This document shows positions 29,858 to 39,651 of a stretch of DNA of 64,000 bases, in pieces; positions within the stretch are counted from its first letter, which is position 1, and each line of letters begins with the position of its first letter. Source of the DNA: Moraxella ovis (GTDB lineage Bacteria > Pseudomonadota > Gammaproteobacteria > Pseudomonadales > Moraxellaceae); the NCBI RefSeq assembly GCF_900453105.1, contig NZ_UGPW01000001.1, forward strand, positions 1,488,001 to 1,552,000, given 5' to 3'. The notes below the pieces were generated by a model. The model was not told the DNA's origin. It did not search any database and saw nothing but the letters and a program-made list of their open reading frames with translations. The position numbers and the translations under genes are program-made.

Positions 29858-32800
29858 TTAATCAATCACACCGCTCACACCGATACGGAAGCCAGTATCG
29901 CCCTCGCTGGCAGCAGAGATACCACCAGAGAATGCCCAACGACCATTATCAGCAGTCTTACGCAGGGTTGCTGCAACGGCTTGCTCGCCACCATAGTGCG
30001 CTGCACCCACCGCATAGGTCCATTTACCTGGAACGAATGGCGCCTCTTCGAATGCCATCGCAGAAGCGATACCTGCTTTGGCTTCACGATCCACCTGACC
30101 GATGCGGTTATTTGCGTAGTTGATATCGTTATAGATATTCTGAGTAATACCTTTTAACTGACTTACGTTAACTGCATCTGTATTTTTGACACCAGGTGCG
30201 ACATTGGTGATGCGTTGACCACCGTTGTTCAAACCTTGTGCTGTCAAGCTGACAGTGTTGGCAGGTGTTGCTGCGTTGATGGTCAGACCTGTTGTGTCAA
30301 GCTTGCTGTTGCCAGCAGTAACACTATCGACAGTGATGTCAGATTTCAGCTGAACCTCGATGGCATCGCCTGCTGCCTTAGTGGTGATGTTCTTATTATC
30401 ACCTTTGACATTGAGCGTGTCGCCCAGTTTGCGTGCGTCAGTTGAGCCGTTGTCTGCCTTAAAGGTCAGACCTTGGCTATCCACCTTATTTAATGCTTTA
30501 ACACCTTTGGCGATGTCTTCTTTGGCTTTGTCAGTCAAATCAACGGTGTAGCTGGTGGTTTGTGCACCATCGATGTCGGTTGTGTCGCCTGTTTCGACAG
30601 CAATCAAGCCTTGAGCTTTGGCAACAACTTTCGCCGAACGATCTTTAGCACTGATGGTGTAGATGTCCTGACCTTGAGCACCTTTGGTGCTGTCGATGCT
30701 GACATTGTTACCTGCTTTGACCTCGGTGGTGGCTGCCGCTTTGGCTTTGTTCAGCTGAGAGACATTGACGGCGTCTTGGTTATTGGTGCCATCGGCCACA
30801 TTGGTGACTTTCGTACCAGCAGCACTGATGCCGTCTGGAGTGATGGTGATGTTACCAACTTTTAGTACATCGCCAACTTTAACCGTCTCAAATGCCACAT
30901 CGTCTTTGGTTTCAACAACAATGTTGCCGTTGTCGTCTTGGAACACGCGCGTGTTGTTACCTTGGTTGATGCTCACAGCATCACCAGCTTTGACCAGCTT
31001 GCCATCTTCACCATTGGCTTTTAGAGTAAAGCCTGAGTTGTTGATGGCATTGATGGTGTCGGCTGCTGATAAGACTTTGTTACCATCTGCACCTTGGATG
31101 TTAAGCTTACCGCTGGCATCAACAGTTGCTGGTGCGGCCTTGGCCACATTAACGGTGTAGATGGTTTGACCGTTGCTACCTACTTTTGAGGTAACTTCGG
31201 CAAAGCCTTCACCTTCCACCTCAGTCTTAGCGGCATTGATGCCTTTGGTCAAGTCAGCTTTAAGCTGATAGATTTGACCACCATTCACCGCATCTTTACT
31301 GCCTTTACTGATGTTACCATCGGCAACATTGGTGACTTTCTGATTGCCAGCATTGATGCCGTCTTGGTTGATGATCACATCACCGACTTTCAGCGTATCA
31401 CCTACTTTCACGGTTTCAAACGCCACATCTTGCTTGGTAGCAACAGTTAGGTTACCGTTTTCATCTTGGGTAACTTTGATGTTATCACCTTGATTGATGC
31501 TGATGGTGTCACCTGCTTTGATGAGTTTACCAGCTTCACCATTGGCTTTTAGGGTAAAGCCTGAGTTGTTGATGGCATCAGCAACAGTGTTAGCAGTTAC
31601 TAGTGCATTTGGTGCAGTAGGTGCATCTACTTTACCGTCGTTATCAGCATCAGCCAATGGTGTGGTGTTGGCAGTAATCACAGTCTTAGTCGGATCGTTT
31701 GGATCTGTCTTCGTTGTGATGGTATCACCATCCACATTCACATCGTATTTGATGGTTGAAGTTTTGCCGTCTGTGTCTACAACAGCTGTTGTGCCTGCGC
31801 CGTTAACGAAGTTTACGGTGTCATAAGCTTTGACAAAGTCAGCCGCTTTGCCATTGGCTTGTAGGTTAAAGCCTGCATTCAACACATCACCAACGGTAGC
31901 TGCGTTGTTGTAGATGTTAGCCAACTGTTGACCTTGTGGTGCAGCCTGCTCTTTGGTGGCATCAAAGATCGGATTGGTGGTCAATCTGCCATTAGGACCG
32001 ACGATCATGTCACCCACATTGTAAGTCGGTGCTAGACTGCCCGCCACATTTGCCAAGTTGGTTGGCTGTGTGGTGCTGCCTTTGCCATTGTTGATAGAAA
32101 CAATCACATCAGCAGGGTCAACCTCTTTACCATCTTTACCAATAAACTTACCGTTTTTCAGTGTTAGCTTATTGCCAGCTGCGTCGGTATAGACGACTGG
32201 TAATTGGGCTTTCTCTACCACACCTTGGGCGTTGACATCAACCTTGATGGTGTTTGCCTGACCGTTTTCGCCTGCTTCCAAAGTCACATTTGTGAAGTTA
32301 CCATCAATGAAGTTGACTTTATCACCAGCTTTTACAAGCTTACCGTCTTTGCCATTGGCTTGGAGGGTAAAGCCAGAGTTGTTGATGGCGTTGGCAACAT
32401 CGCCAGCAGTGATAAGAGCGTTTTTATCACCCTCATTTGGTGCGTCGATCTTACCAGTACCTTGGTTTGGCGTTAGAGTTGTGGTCTTAGCGGCGACTTT
32501 GCCAGCTTCATTGATTTGGACGGTTGTATTATCAACATCCACTTTCAGACCATTAGAGTTTTTGTCCCCATCGGTCTTGGTAGTGATACCGCCTTTATCA
32601 GCCAGTTTGACTTTAAGCTTCTTATCACCGCCTAAAACATTGGTATTATTGTCAACTGCCAAGGTATTAGCATCAACTTTAAGCTCTAGACCGCCTTTGT
32701 TGCCAAATTGTAGTGGGTTATTGGCATCTTTTTCAAGTTTGACGGCGACACCACCTGGGGTGATCTGTACACCCATGGCTTCGTTTGCTCGCACACCGAT

Positions 32801-35800
32801 TTCGATGGCTTTGTCTTGTCCGTTTGTTACGGTATAGACACTGTTGTCTCTACCGTGAATGGTCAGTGTTTCACCCAATCTACGCTCAATTGCATCGCCA
32901 AAGTCAGCATTAAAGCTCATTGGCAGCTCTGATAACGCTCTTAATTGAGCGACATTGACCGCATCGGTGTCTTCAGAGCCGGCAGCAACATTGATGATTT
33001 GACGGGTATTCTCATCATCGCCGACCGAGACGGCACCTAAAGTACCTTTGACCGTGTCTTTGATCGCTTGATTGGCCAGCTGGGCTGCTGGGCTGCTTAC
33101 GCCATCAGGTACTGGGGTATAGACCTCTCCAAATTCAACATTCGCATTTTGATTGTAAGTGATCGGATCTTGAGTGACGACTCGATCAGCAATCGAGTAT
33201 GCACCCAGGGCAACACCGCCATCTACAATGACGCGCGAATTGGCACCGATGGCTTGAGCATTGTTAGCAAGTGCTTGGGCATTTGGACCCAAAGCTTGAG
33301 CATCAATACCCCATGCCTTCGCTCGTGCACCCACAGCCTGAGCACCAGGAGCGATTGCAAGTGCAGAGTTACCAAAGGCACTTGTATCCTCGCCGAATGC
33401 TACGGCACCACGACCAACAGCAGTTGCGTTTTCGGTTGCAAATGTAACATCATCGCCTACTTTGACGCCTTCGCCTTCAGCAAATTGAATGCTGGTGAGA
33501 CCCTTGACATCTGGGTTTAGAGCGACTTGTAGGGTGTTGTCAGCCGTGTTGATGGTGGTGGTGATGTTTTTATCTTCATCATTGTCACCTGTTTTGCCGC
33601 CTTTGATGCCGATGACACCATTATCGACTGATTTGGCGAACTCTTTGCTGGTGGCAGCAGTAGCACCGACGGTTGTTTCATCTTCACCTTGTGGAGGCGT
33701 GCTGTCTTCGTCTGCAAAGTACTTGGCCTGTGCTTCGGTCAACTGTTCAACATTGACAGCCTCGTCATCAAACTCACCTCTGGCGACATTACCAATCTTG
33801 GCTGCACCGCCATGACTGTTAGAAATCCAAAGGTTGCCCTCACCATCATCGGTCAGTCTTGGACCAGTTTGACCATAGCCTAGCTGAACTTCAAGGAACT
33901 CAACTCGATCTTTGGTAGCAATGTCAATCAAGCCGCCAGCTTGGGCAATCATGATATTTTTGCCAGCTTGCATGGTTACTTCGTCACCAGGTTTGATCAA
34001 TTCTGAGCTACCAACTGACAGACCGCCTGTGCTGGCACTATTTTTTAGCGTAAAGCCAGACTGATTGATGGCCTTGGCAATATCACCAGCAGTAACTAAA
34101 GCGTTTTCATTACCACCATTTGGTGCTTCGATCTTACCAGTACCTTGGTTTGGCGTTAGGGTTGTGGTTTTGGCTGATACTTTACCATCTTTGATTTGAA
34201 CGGTTGTGTTATCAGGATCGATTTCTAAACCCTGACCATTGTTAATAATACCACCCTTATCTTTTAACTTAACAGACAGCTCGTCACCTTTAACCTCAAG
34301 TGAATTATCATGCTTTAAGGTCAAGCCATCGCCATCAACAAACAGTGGGTTATCGCCATCTTTCAGCTTGATTGAGATGCCTTGATCGCCTTCAAACTTC
34401 AAACCACCTTCATCGTGGATATTAACAGCGATGCCTTGATCATCAACGGTTACGCCTTTGGCTTTATTTGGCTTGGCGTTCACACCTTTAGCGTTAACTT
34501 CGATGCCATCACCAGCTTTGACAGCGATACCTTTACCATTACCATTTGCTTGATCAAACTCTAGACCTTTGTTTGGAGCCAAGTTAACTTCAATCTTGCC
34601 ATCGCCACCAAACTTAACGCCTTTGTCTGTGTCAATTTTAACTGCAACACCGCCAGCACCAACTTCAACACCTTTCATGCTATCTGGCTTAACTTCGATG
34701 GTTAAACCGTTGGTTTTTAAGTCAGCGGAGGTGGTAATACCACCATTCTCTTTACCCTTCAATGGCAAGCGATCACCTAAATTAACAATCACTTTACCAT
34801 TTTGGTCAGCTTCAAAGATGATTGGCGTGCCCGCCAAGGCTTTTAGCTGAGCAACATTGACCGCGTCGGAATCTTCAGAGCCAGCGGCGACATTGATGAT
34901 TTGACGGGTACCGTTTGAAGTACCAACAGAGACCGCACCATATTCACCTTTGACGGTGTTTTCGATGCCTTCGTTGAATGCTTTTAGTTTTCTTTGCTTA
35001 TCACCCTCTAGACCATTTAATTTGGTATTCTCAATCATATAAGGCAACAGGGGTGAATAGACTTGATTGTCTTTTGCTTTAGCACCTTCTGCTGCTATTG
35101 CCACTCTTGCGCTTTCTAGATGCTTGCGATCTGCCAGCGAATGTGCGCCTAGTGCTACGCCGTCTTTGGTGGTTACACGAGAAAATGCTCCCAAGGCCGA
35201 ACCGTGGTCAGCTATTTTGGTCACTTGAGCGTGTGCACCTAGAGCGGTAGCGTCTTTTGCCTGAGCCTTGGCGAACGCACCGGTGGCGGTGGCGTGTCGT
35301 TTATCAGCCTTTGCCATGTGACCAAAAGCTGCTGCACTCTCGCCCTTGGCTGACGCCAAGTGGCCCACGGCTGTGGCATTGGCTGCCAAAGCACGGGCAT
35401 CGGCACCGATTGCTTGGGTGTGTAGACCTTTGGCGATGGCGTGAGCACCGATTGCTTGCGATCCAATACCGTCAGCTACAGCACCGAATCCGAGTGCTGT
35501 CGCAGCACGCTTATTCGCCTTACTAGCCATACCAATAGCCTGTGAACCCAAACCATCAGCAGTAGCGACAAAACCTATCGCCTGTGCCCCAAAACGACTG
35601 GCTTTGGCCGTCGTGCCGATGGCTGTGGATGTCACCCCCTCTGCCTTGGCTGTGTTACCCAGAGCGATGCCATTAGTCTTGCTTGTTTTGGCAGTATCGC
35701 CGATTGCCACACCACTAATAGCATTTCTCGCCACTTCTGTATTCTTACCGATGGCGATTGCCTTATTAGCACCTCGGCCAGTACGAGTATGCGTACCAAA

Positions 35801-36733
35801 AGCGATTGAGTCCTCTGCTTCCGCCATGGTATTTGTAATAGCATCATACTTCTCGGTTGAGTTACCACCTGATGCACCAATCGCAATCGAACGATCACCT
35901 TTGGCGTGAGCAGATTGACCCATCGCAATCGTTTTTACACCTTCAGCGGCGGATGTCGCACCGTACGCTTGTGAGGCCTTACCGTTGGCTACCGCCTGAC
36001 GGCCAACAGCTACAGTGTTGAGTCCAACAGCTTCTGTGGCAGGGCCGATCGCCACACCACCATCAATCGATCTGGAAGCGGCACCTACCGCAACGCCCAA
36101 ACCTCTTTTGCCCTCACCGACCGTCGACATAGCACCGTGACCGACTGCGACACCACCGCCCTTAGCTTCAGTATTAGTACCGATAGCAACAACAGAAGAC
36201 GTGACTTTTTGGTCACTAGATTCCGAAGTTTTTGAAATCTCACCAAGAAAACCAGCGTCACCAATCTTAGATACCACTGGATATGTTGATAGCGGATTTT
36301 CATAGTGATAGTGATAGTAATAAACATAATTTCCTCTACCAAGTTTACCAGACTTGGCACCTGCACCAATGATCACAGCATCGTACTGCTCACCAGCAGT
36401 AGCATCAGCACCAATAACAACAGTATTTGGTGCATTTGCTTTAGCATTTGGACCCACCGCAATTGCCTTCCCATTTTGAGCAGCAGCATCTGACATATTG
36501 GAACCATTAATATTTATTTTTATATATTTTTCTAAGCTACCATTATTGGCCATCGCCTCACCGACAGAAAGTGCCAATAGTGACAGTGGCAGGGCAGCTA
36601 AGATGCTACGAGAGCGACTGGCTGACTTACTGCCAACCACACCACCTGCCCGTGTGTGCGACTTGGCAAACTCAGCAACCGCCTGGTAGGTGCCGGTTGC
36701 CTTATTAAAGACAATTTTATATATACTATTCAT
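29858..36733 (-). CDS. Trimeric autotransporter adhesin (YadA/Hag/UspA-like, 2,291 aa)
   Basis: This is a very large surface adhesin of the type V-c secretion family. It has an extended signal peptide region (ESPR; MNSIYKIVFNKATGTYQAVA) and a signal sequence cleaved near AMA-NN at residue 62/63. The first head domain (about 85-570) consists of YadA-like 14-residue repeats such as GVALGAHS and AIGADARALAANATAVG. A neck follows, NVAAGSEDSDAVNVAQLKAL, then a long stalk, a second smaller head (about 1165-1250; GRGAVAFGEDTSAFGNSALA) with a second neck, and more stalk modules, several near-duplicates. The C-terminal YadA anchor runs over the last 95 residues (NRIGQVDREAKAGIASAMAF to FRIGVSGVID), forming the trimeric barrel. 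The ribosome site AAGGG lies eight bases before the ATG. A GCGAT repeat and a hairpin lie upstream. Likely roles: attachment to epithelium, matrix or host serum factors. Relation to M. catarrhalis Hag/MID or UspA is inferred from architecture. Confidence 0.95.
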   Translation of the reverse strand: MNSIYKIVFNKATGTYQAVAEFAKSHTRAGGVVGSKSASRSRSILAALPLSLLALSVGEAMANNGSLEKYIKININGSNMSDAAAQNGKAIAVGPNAKANAPNTVVIGADATAGEQYDAVIIGAGAKSGKLGRGNYVYYYHYHYENPLSTYPVVSKIGDAGFLGEISKTSESSDQKVTSSVVAIGTNTEAKGGGVAVGHGAMSTVGEGKRGLGVAVGAASRSIDGGVAIGPATEAVGLNTVAVGRQAVANGKASQAYGATSAAEGVKTIAMGQSAHAKGDRSIAIGASGGNSTEKYDAITNTMAEAEDSIAFGTHTRTGRGANKAIAIGKNTEVARNAISGVAIGDTAKTSKTNGIALGNTAKAEGVTSTAIGTTAKASRFGAQAIGFVATADGLGSQAIGMASKANKRAATALGFGAVADGIGSQAIGAHAIAKGLHTQAIGADARALAANATAVGHLASAKGESAAAFGHMAKADKRHATATGAFAKAQAKDATALGAHAQVTKIADHGSALGAFSRVTTKDGVALGAHSLADRKHLESARVAIAAEGAKAKDNQVYSPLLPYMIENTKLNGLEGDKQRKLKAFNEGIENTVKGEYGAVSVGTSNGTRQIINVAAGSEDSDAVNVAQLKALAGTPIIFEADQNGKVIVNLGDRLPLKGKENGGITTSADLKTNGLTIEVKPDSMKGVEVGAGGVAVKIDTDKGVKFGGDGKIEVNLAPNKGLEFDQANGNGKGIAVKAGDGIEVNAKGVNAKPNKAKGVTVDDQGIAVNIHDEGGLKFEGDQGISIKLKDGDNPLFVDGDGLTLKHDNSLEVKGDELSVKLKDKGGIINNGQGLEIDPDNTTVQIKDGKVSAKTTTLTPNQGTGKIEAPNGGNENALVTAGDIAKAINQSGFTLKNSASTGGLSVGSSELIKPGDEVTMQAGKNIMIAQAGGLIDIATKDRVEFLEVQLGYGQTGPRLTDDGEGNLWISNSHGGAAKIGNVARGEFDDEAVNVEQLTEAQAKYFADEDSTPPQGEDETTVGATAATSKEFAKSVDNGVIGIKGGKTGDNDEDKNITTTINTADNTLQVALNPDVKGLTSIQFAEGEGVKVGDDVTFATENATAVGRGAVAFGEDTSAFGNSALAIAPGAQAVGARAKAWGIDAQALGPNAQALANNAQAIGANSRVIVDGGVALGAYSIADRVVTQDPITYNQNANVEFGEVYTPVPDGVSSPAAQLANQAIKDTVKGTLGAVSVGDDENTRQIINVAAGSEDTDAVNVAQLRALSELPMSFNADFGDAIERRLGETLTIHGRDNSVYTVTNGQDKAIEIGVRANEAMGVQITPGGVAVKLEKDANNPLQFGNKGGLELKVDANTLAVDNNTNVLGGDKKLKVKLADKGGITTKTDGDKNSNGLKVDVDNTTVQINEAGKVAAKTTTLTPNQGTGKIDAPNEGDKNALITAGDVANAINNSGFTLQANGKDGKLVKAGDKVNFIDGNFTNVTLEAGENGQANTIKVDVNAQGVVEKAQLPVVYTDAAGNKLTLKNGKFIGKDGKEVDPADVIVSINNGKGSTTQPTNLANVAGSLAPTYNVGDMIVGPNGRLTTNPIFDATKEQAAPQGQQLANIYNNAATVGDVLNAGFNLQANGKAADFVKAYDTVNFVNGAGTTAVVDTDGKTSTIKYDVNVDGDTITTKTDPNDPTKTVITANTTPLADADNDGKVDAPTAPNALVTANTVADAINNSGFTLKANGEAGKLIKAGDTISINQGDNIKVTQDENGNLTVATKQDVAFETVKVGDTLKVGDVIINQDGINAGNQKVTNVADGNISKGSKDAVNGGQIYQLKADLTKGINAAKTEVEGEGFAEVTSKVGSNGQTIYTVNVAKAAPATVDASGKLNIQGADGNKVLSAADTINAINNSGFTLKANGEDGKLVKAGDAVSINQGNNTRVFQDDNGNIVVETKDDVAFETVKVGDVLKVGNITITPDGISAAGTKVTNVADGTNNQDAVNVSQLNKAKAAATTEVKAGNNVSIDSTKGAQGQDIYTISAKDRSAKVVAKAQGLIAVETGDTTDIDGAQTTSYTVDLTDKAKEDIAKGVKALNKVDSQGLTFKADNGSTDARKLGDTLNVKGDNKNITTKAAGDAIEVQLKSDITVDSVTAGNSKLDTTGLTINAATPANTVSLTAQGLNNGGQRITNVAPGVKNTDAVNVSQLKGITQNIYNDINYANNRIGQVDREAKAGIASAMAFEEAPFVPGKWTYAVGAAHYGGEQAVAATLRKTADNGRWAFSGGISAASEGDTGFRIGVSGVID
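30960..32400 (-). repeat. Near-duplicate stalk modules within the adhesin gene
   Basis: A module of about 85 codons starting NNSGFTLKANGE and ending KVTNVADG is present twice in close succession (about 30790-31050 and 31320-31590). More diverged copies of its opening (NNSGFTLQANGKDGKLVKAG and NAGFNLQANGKAADF) occur near 32320-32390 and 31810-31870. Such repeats favour length variation by recombination. Confidence 0.7.
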
Positions 36734-36916
36734 ATAGAACCCTTAAGATTTCATGATAATACTCTATACAGCTTGACAGATGTCGGCTGTAAAGAGGTGA
36801 TTCATTGATACAAGCATCTAGGCGACATCCACATCATCAGATGATGGCTGTCGCCTTCATGTTTATGGTCAGATTTCAATAGCAAAAATTATAAAACAGA
36901 TGAGAAATCGCACAAA
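36734..36916 (-). promoter_or_regulatory. Adhesin 5' region (leader and likely promoter)
   Basis: The 180 bp between the adhesin start and the large hairpin contain no coding frame. A weak pair TTTACA/TATAGA with 19-bp spacing on the minus strand near 36760-36795 is the best promoter candidate I can see, but it is not convincing. Confidence 0.3.
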
Positions 36917-36964
36917 AAATCACCCCATTGCTTACTGCCAAAGCAATAAACAATGGGGTGATTT
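36917..36964 (-). terminator. Strong hairpin between pentanucleotide repeat and adhesin gene
   Basis: A perfect 14-bp stem (AAATCACCCCATTG at 36917-36930 with its complement at 36951-36964) has a 20-nt loop. On the minus strand it is followed by six T residues, so it would terminate transcripts coming from the repeat towards the adhesin; on the plus strand it has little T-run. Confidence 0.65.
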
Positions 36965-36981
36965 CTTTAAGGTGTGAAGTT

Positions 36982-37048
36982 ATGCGATGCGATGCGATGC
37001 GATGCGATGCGATGCGATGCGATGCGATGCGATGCGATGCGATGCGAT
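36982..37048. repeat. GCGAT pentanucleotide tandem repeat, about 13 copies
   Basis: The unit ATGCG/GCGAT repeats without error for 67 bp. It lies about 250 bp upstream of the adhesin start codon and 310 bp upstream of ccoG. Five-base units outside a gene can slip during replication and change promoter spacing or leader structure. A reading frame through the repeat (MRCDAMRCDA...) is not considered a gene. Confidence 0.97.
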
Positions 37049-37289
37049 CAGCATGACTGATTTGATGGGCATTGTCAATACCTTATTGCAAAAAATGATA
37101 AAGATTGTGTCTTTCATATTTTACTATAATTCATCCATCCAATGCCAGATGTATTGTTATTTTTGTGTAACATAATAGCAAAATGTTTACAAGTGTACAC
37201 AATAAACTGCTGCCAAATCCATGGTGATGCCGTATGATGATGGGGTAAAGCTGGCGACTTTTTTTGGTTTTTGTGTCATCAAAAGATGT

Positions 37290-37295
37290 TATAAT
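37290..37295 (+). promoter_or_regulatory. ccoG: Candidate extended -10 promoter of ccoG
   Basis: TGTTATAAT gives a TGn-extended perfect -10 box 65 bp upstream of the ccoG start. A clear -35 or FNR box was not found at the right spacing. Confidence 0.4.
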
Positions 37296-37360
37296 AGATA
37301 AGATAAGCTGGTCTGTCATCGCTTGGCATACCAGCCAAACCAGCCAAAAAAGGTGTCTAT

Positions 37361-38842
37361 ATGTCAGACTCACAAACCAAGCCTACCGTGCCAGCAGATG
37401 AGGCGAATCCTACGTCCAAGCCAGCACCCAAACAACCCAAAAAACAGCGTCCACCACCAGAGAAACTCATTCCGCATTCTAAGGACATGGACGCCACCAA
37501 GCATCGTGTCCACCCCAGATTCGTCAAGGGTAAATACCAAAGCATCCGTCTGACAGTCATGTATGCGATCTTGGCAGGGTTTTTGGTCGCTCCCTGGATC
37601 AGGTGGAATGGACGGCAGGCGATATTGCTTGATGTGATTGAGCCGAAGTTTTATATCTTTGGGGCGACTTTCATGCCGCAGGATTTTTATTTTTTTGCTT
37701 TTGTGTTCATCATCGCTGCCATGCTGCTGTTCATGGTAACGGTGTACGCTGGGCGTGTGTGGTGTGGCTATGCCTGTCCGCAGACCATCTATGTGCATCT
37801 GTATCAGCACATCGAGAAATGGGTCATCGGCGATCGCAATCAACGCATCAAGTTCGATAAGCAGCCTTGGACCGGCACAAAAATCCTAAAGACCCTCGCC
37901 ATTCATGGTATCTGGCTTGTGTTCTCTGCCATCACCGCCCTGACTTTCATCGCCTTCATCACAGGGACGGACGCTCTGTTCTTTAATGGACATGTGCCGT
38001 TTTTTATGGGCTGGGGGAAGATGACTTGGGTGTTTTTTGTTCTCATCACTTTTGTTACCCAGACCAATGCCGGCTACATGCGCGAGCATATGTGCGTGCA
38101 CCTGTGTCCCTATGGTCGCTTTCAGTCGGTGATGTTTGACAAAGACACGCTGCTTGTCTCCTACGACTATGAGCGAGGCGAGCCTCGCGGTGCCAGAAAG
38201 CGTGGCGATCATCCAGCAGGCTATGGCGACTGTGTGGATTGTAGTATGTGTGTGCAGGTATGCCCCACTGGCATCGACATTCGTGATGGTCTGCAGGTAG
38301 AGTGTATCCAGTGTGCCGCCTGTGTGGATGCGTGTAACGAAATCATGGACAAAGTGGGCTATCCTCGTGGGCTCATACGCTACACCACCGAGCGTCAGAT
38401 GCTCGAACACCAACAAACCAAAATCATCAGCCCACGCATCTTTGCCTACATATTCGTACTGGGAGCTGCCATCACTGCTGCGACACTGGTCGCGACAGGT
38501 CGTGCACCGCTAGAAATGGAGATTCGCCATGATCGTAAGCAGTTAAGCACGGTCAAGAACGGTCAAGTCGAGAACAGCTATGTCCTAAAAATCGTCAACA
38601 AGACCGACGAACGCCAAGTCTATAAAGTCAGACTTGAGCCTGTCGAAGGTATGATACTGCGTTCACGCTTCAAGCAACTGCCGCTACAAGCGAACGAGCC
38701 TTATGACCTGCCTGTGAGCATCGTCGGCGATGTCAATGTCATCAAAGCTGGCAAGACGCCCATCACCATCACCGTGTACAGTGAAGATGGCAAATACAGT
38801 GCCAGTGCTCAAGATATCTTCATCTATGAGTCCAAGAAATAA
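37361..38842 (+). CDS. ccoG: Cytochrome c oxidase accessory protein CcoG (493 aa)
   Basis: CcoG (FixG/RdxA) is a membrane-bound polyferredoxin that helps prepare copper for cbb3-type oxidase assembly. Several transmembrane segments flank Cys clusters: AGRVWCGYACPQTIYVHLYQ, the CVHLCPYGRFQ motif, then two 4Fe-4S motifs CVDCSMCVQVCPTGIDIRDG and CIQCAACVDACNEIM. The C-terminal domain is the IgG-like FixG part (EVENSYVLKI-type region, here VENSYVLKIVNKTDERQVYK). The length is normal. fixH follows 138 bp downstream after a terminator-like hairpin. No cbb3 structural genes are present in the window. Confidence 0.95.
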   Translation: MSDSQTKPTVPADEANPTSKPAPKQPKKQRPPPEKLIPHSKDMDATKHRVHPRFVKGKYQSIRLTVMYAILAGFLVAPWIRWNGRQAILLDVIEPKFYIFGATFMPQDFYFFAFVFIIAAMLLFMVTVYAGRVWCGYACPQTIYVHLYQHIEKWVIGDRNQRIKFDKQPWTGTKILKTLAIHGIWLVFSAITALTFIAFITGTDALFFNGHVPFFMGWGKMTWVFFVLITFVTQTNAGYMREHMCVHLCPYGRFQSVMFDKDTLLVSYDYERGEPRGARKRGDHPAGYGDCVDCSMCVQVCPTGIDIRDGLQVECIQCAACVDACNEIMDKVGYPRGLIRYTTERQMLEHQQTKIISPRIFAYIFVLGAAITAATLVATGRAPLEMEIRHDRKQLSTVKNGQVENSYVLKIVNKTDERQVYKVRLEPVEGMILRSRFKQLPLQANEPYDLPVSIVGDVNVIKAGKTPITITVYSEDGKYSASAQDIFIYESKK

Positions 38843-38858
38843 GATGGCACATCAACCA

Positions 38859-38890
38859 AAATTCCCAAAGTCTGCTTTGGGAATTTTTTT
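38859..38890 (+). terminator. Terminator of ccoG
   Basis: An AAATTCCCAAAG/CTTTGGGAATTT stem with a 4-nt loop and a T-run follows 16 bp after the ccoG stop codon. Confidence 0.85.
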
Positions 38891-38980
38891 GTGCATACTG
38901 TCAGCTTGCCTTGTATATTTTAGGCACGCCCGCCCTTTAGCCCCACCCTAAAATATGCTAGAATACTGGTCAAATTTATC

Positions 38981-39601
38981 ATGCGACCTGATTTCATGAC
39001 CCACACTCAAAAAGAACCTTGGTACAAAAACCCCTTCATGACTATATTCGTCATCGGTCTGCCTGCACTCGTGGTGGTGATATGTATTTTCTTCATTATC
39101 TATGCCATTCGAGTTCAAGACAGCACTGTGCGTGATGATTGGTATATGGATGGCAAGGCGCTCTATCAAGATGCCACGCGCGACCAGTTGGCGCATGACT
39201 TAGGCATCTCTGGCATCATGCGCTTCAATGGTGACAATGTCAGCTTTGAGCTGCGCTACCCTAGCGACACCCTGTCATCGGGTAAATTACGCGATAGTAC
39301 ACCATTAGAATATCCAAAGATGCTCGCTGTCAGCATCTCGCACGCCACCGACAGTACCAAGGATAAGGATCTAAGCATTCGCTACGTTGGCGCGAATCGC
39401 TATGAAGGCAAAGTCACGCTGGATGAAACCCCTGCCAAATACTATCTACAGGTAAGCAACGATGGCATCTATGACTGGCGTCTCGTTCATGTTCAAAAGC
39501 TACCTGCTAAGAACGTTGCTTTCTCACCGCTTGATAGCTTCGATGAAGAGCGCCAAGTCCTGCCTGATCAACGCGATCTGCGCCCTACTCAAAATCAATA
39601 A
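38981..39601 (+). CDS. FixH-family protein (206 aa)
   Basis: The protein has one transmembrane segment near the N-terminus (PFMTIFVIGLPALVVVICIF) and a periplasmic domain with RDDWYMDGKALYQDATRDQL, the region typical of FixH proteins that accompany ccoG and act in cbb3 oxidase maturation. The second half (KVTLDETPAKYYLQVSNDGI, then YDWRLV) fits the same family. An internal ATG six codons on (MTHTQKEPWYKNPF) may be the true start. Linked to ccoG, same strand, but with its own upstream gap. Confidence 0.8.
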   Translation: MRPDFMTHTQKEPWYKNPFMTIFVIGLPALVVVICIFFIIYAIRVQDSTVRDDWYMDGKALYQDATRDQLAHDLGISGIMRFNGDNVSFELRYPSDTLSSGKLRDSTPLEYPKMLAVSISHATDSTKDKDLSIRYVGANRYEGKVTLDETPAKYYLQVSNDGIYDWRLVHVQKLPAKNVAFSPLDSFDEERQVLPDQRDLRPTQNQ

Positions 39602-39651
39602 TCCTTTTGCTTTAGGATTTTGGCTGCAATTGCATTATTAATAAAATAAAA

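Noticed and set aside
30215..35909. Many long plus-strand frames opposite the adhesin gene, up to 181 codons
   Set aside because: They mirror the repeat-rich, stop-poor adhesin coding strand and have no independent motifs.
35140..36060. Regular repeats that could suggest a CRISPR array
   Set aside because: They are in-frame 14-residue head repeats of the adhesin, degenerate and without unique spacers.
36987..37175. Open frame through the GCGAT repeat (MRCDAMRCDA...)
   Set aside because: The frame exists only because the repeat lacks stops; there is no ribosome site and no homology-like sequence.
37271..37282. FNR-like box upstream of ccoG (TTGTGTCATCAA)
   Set aside because: Spacing between the half sites is two bases too short for the consensus TTGAT-N4-ATCAA.
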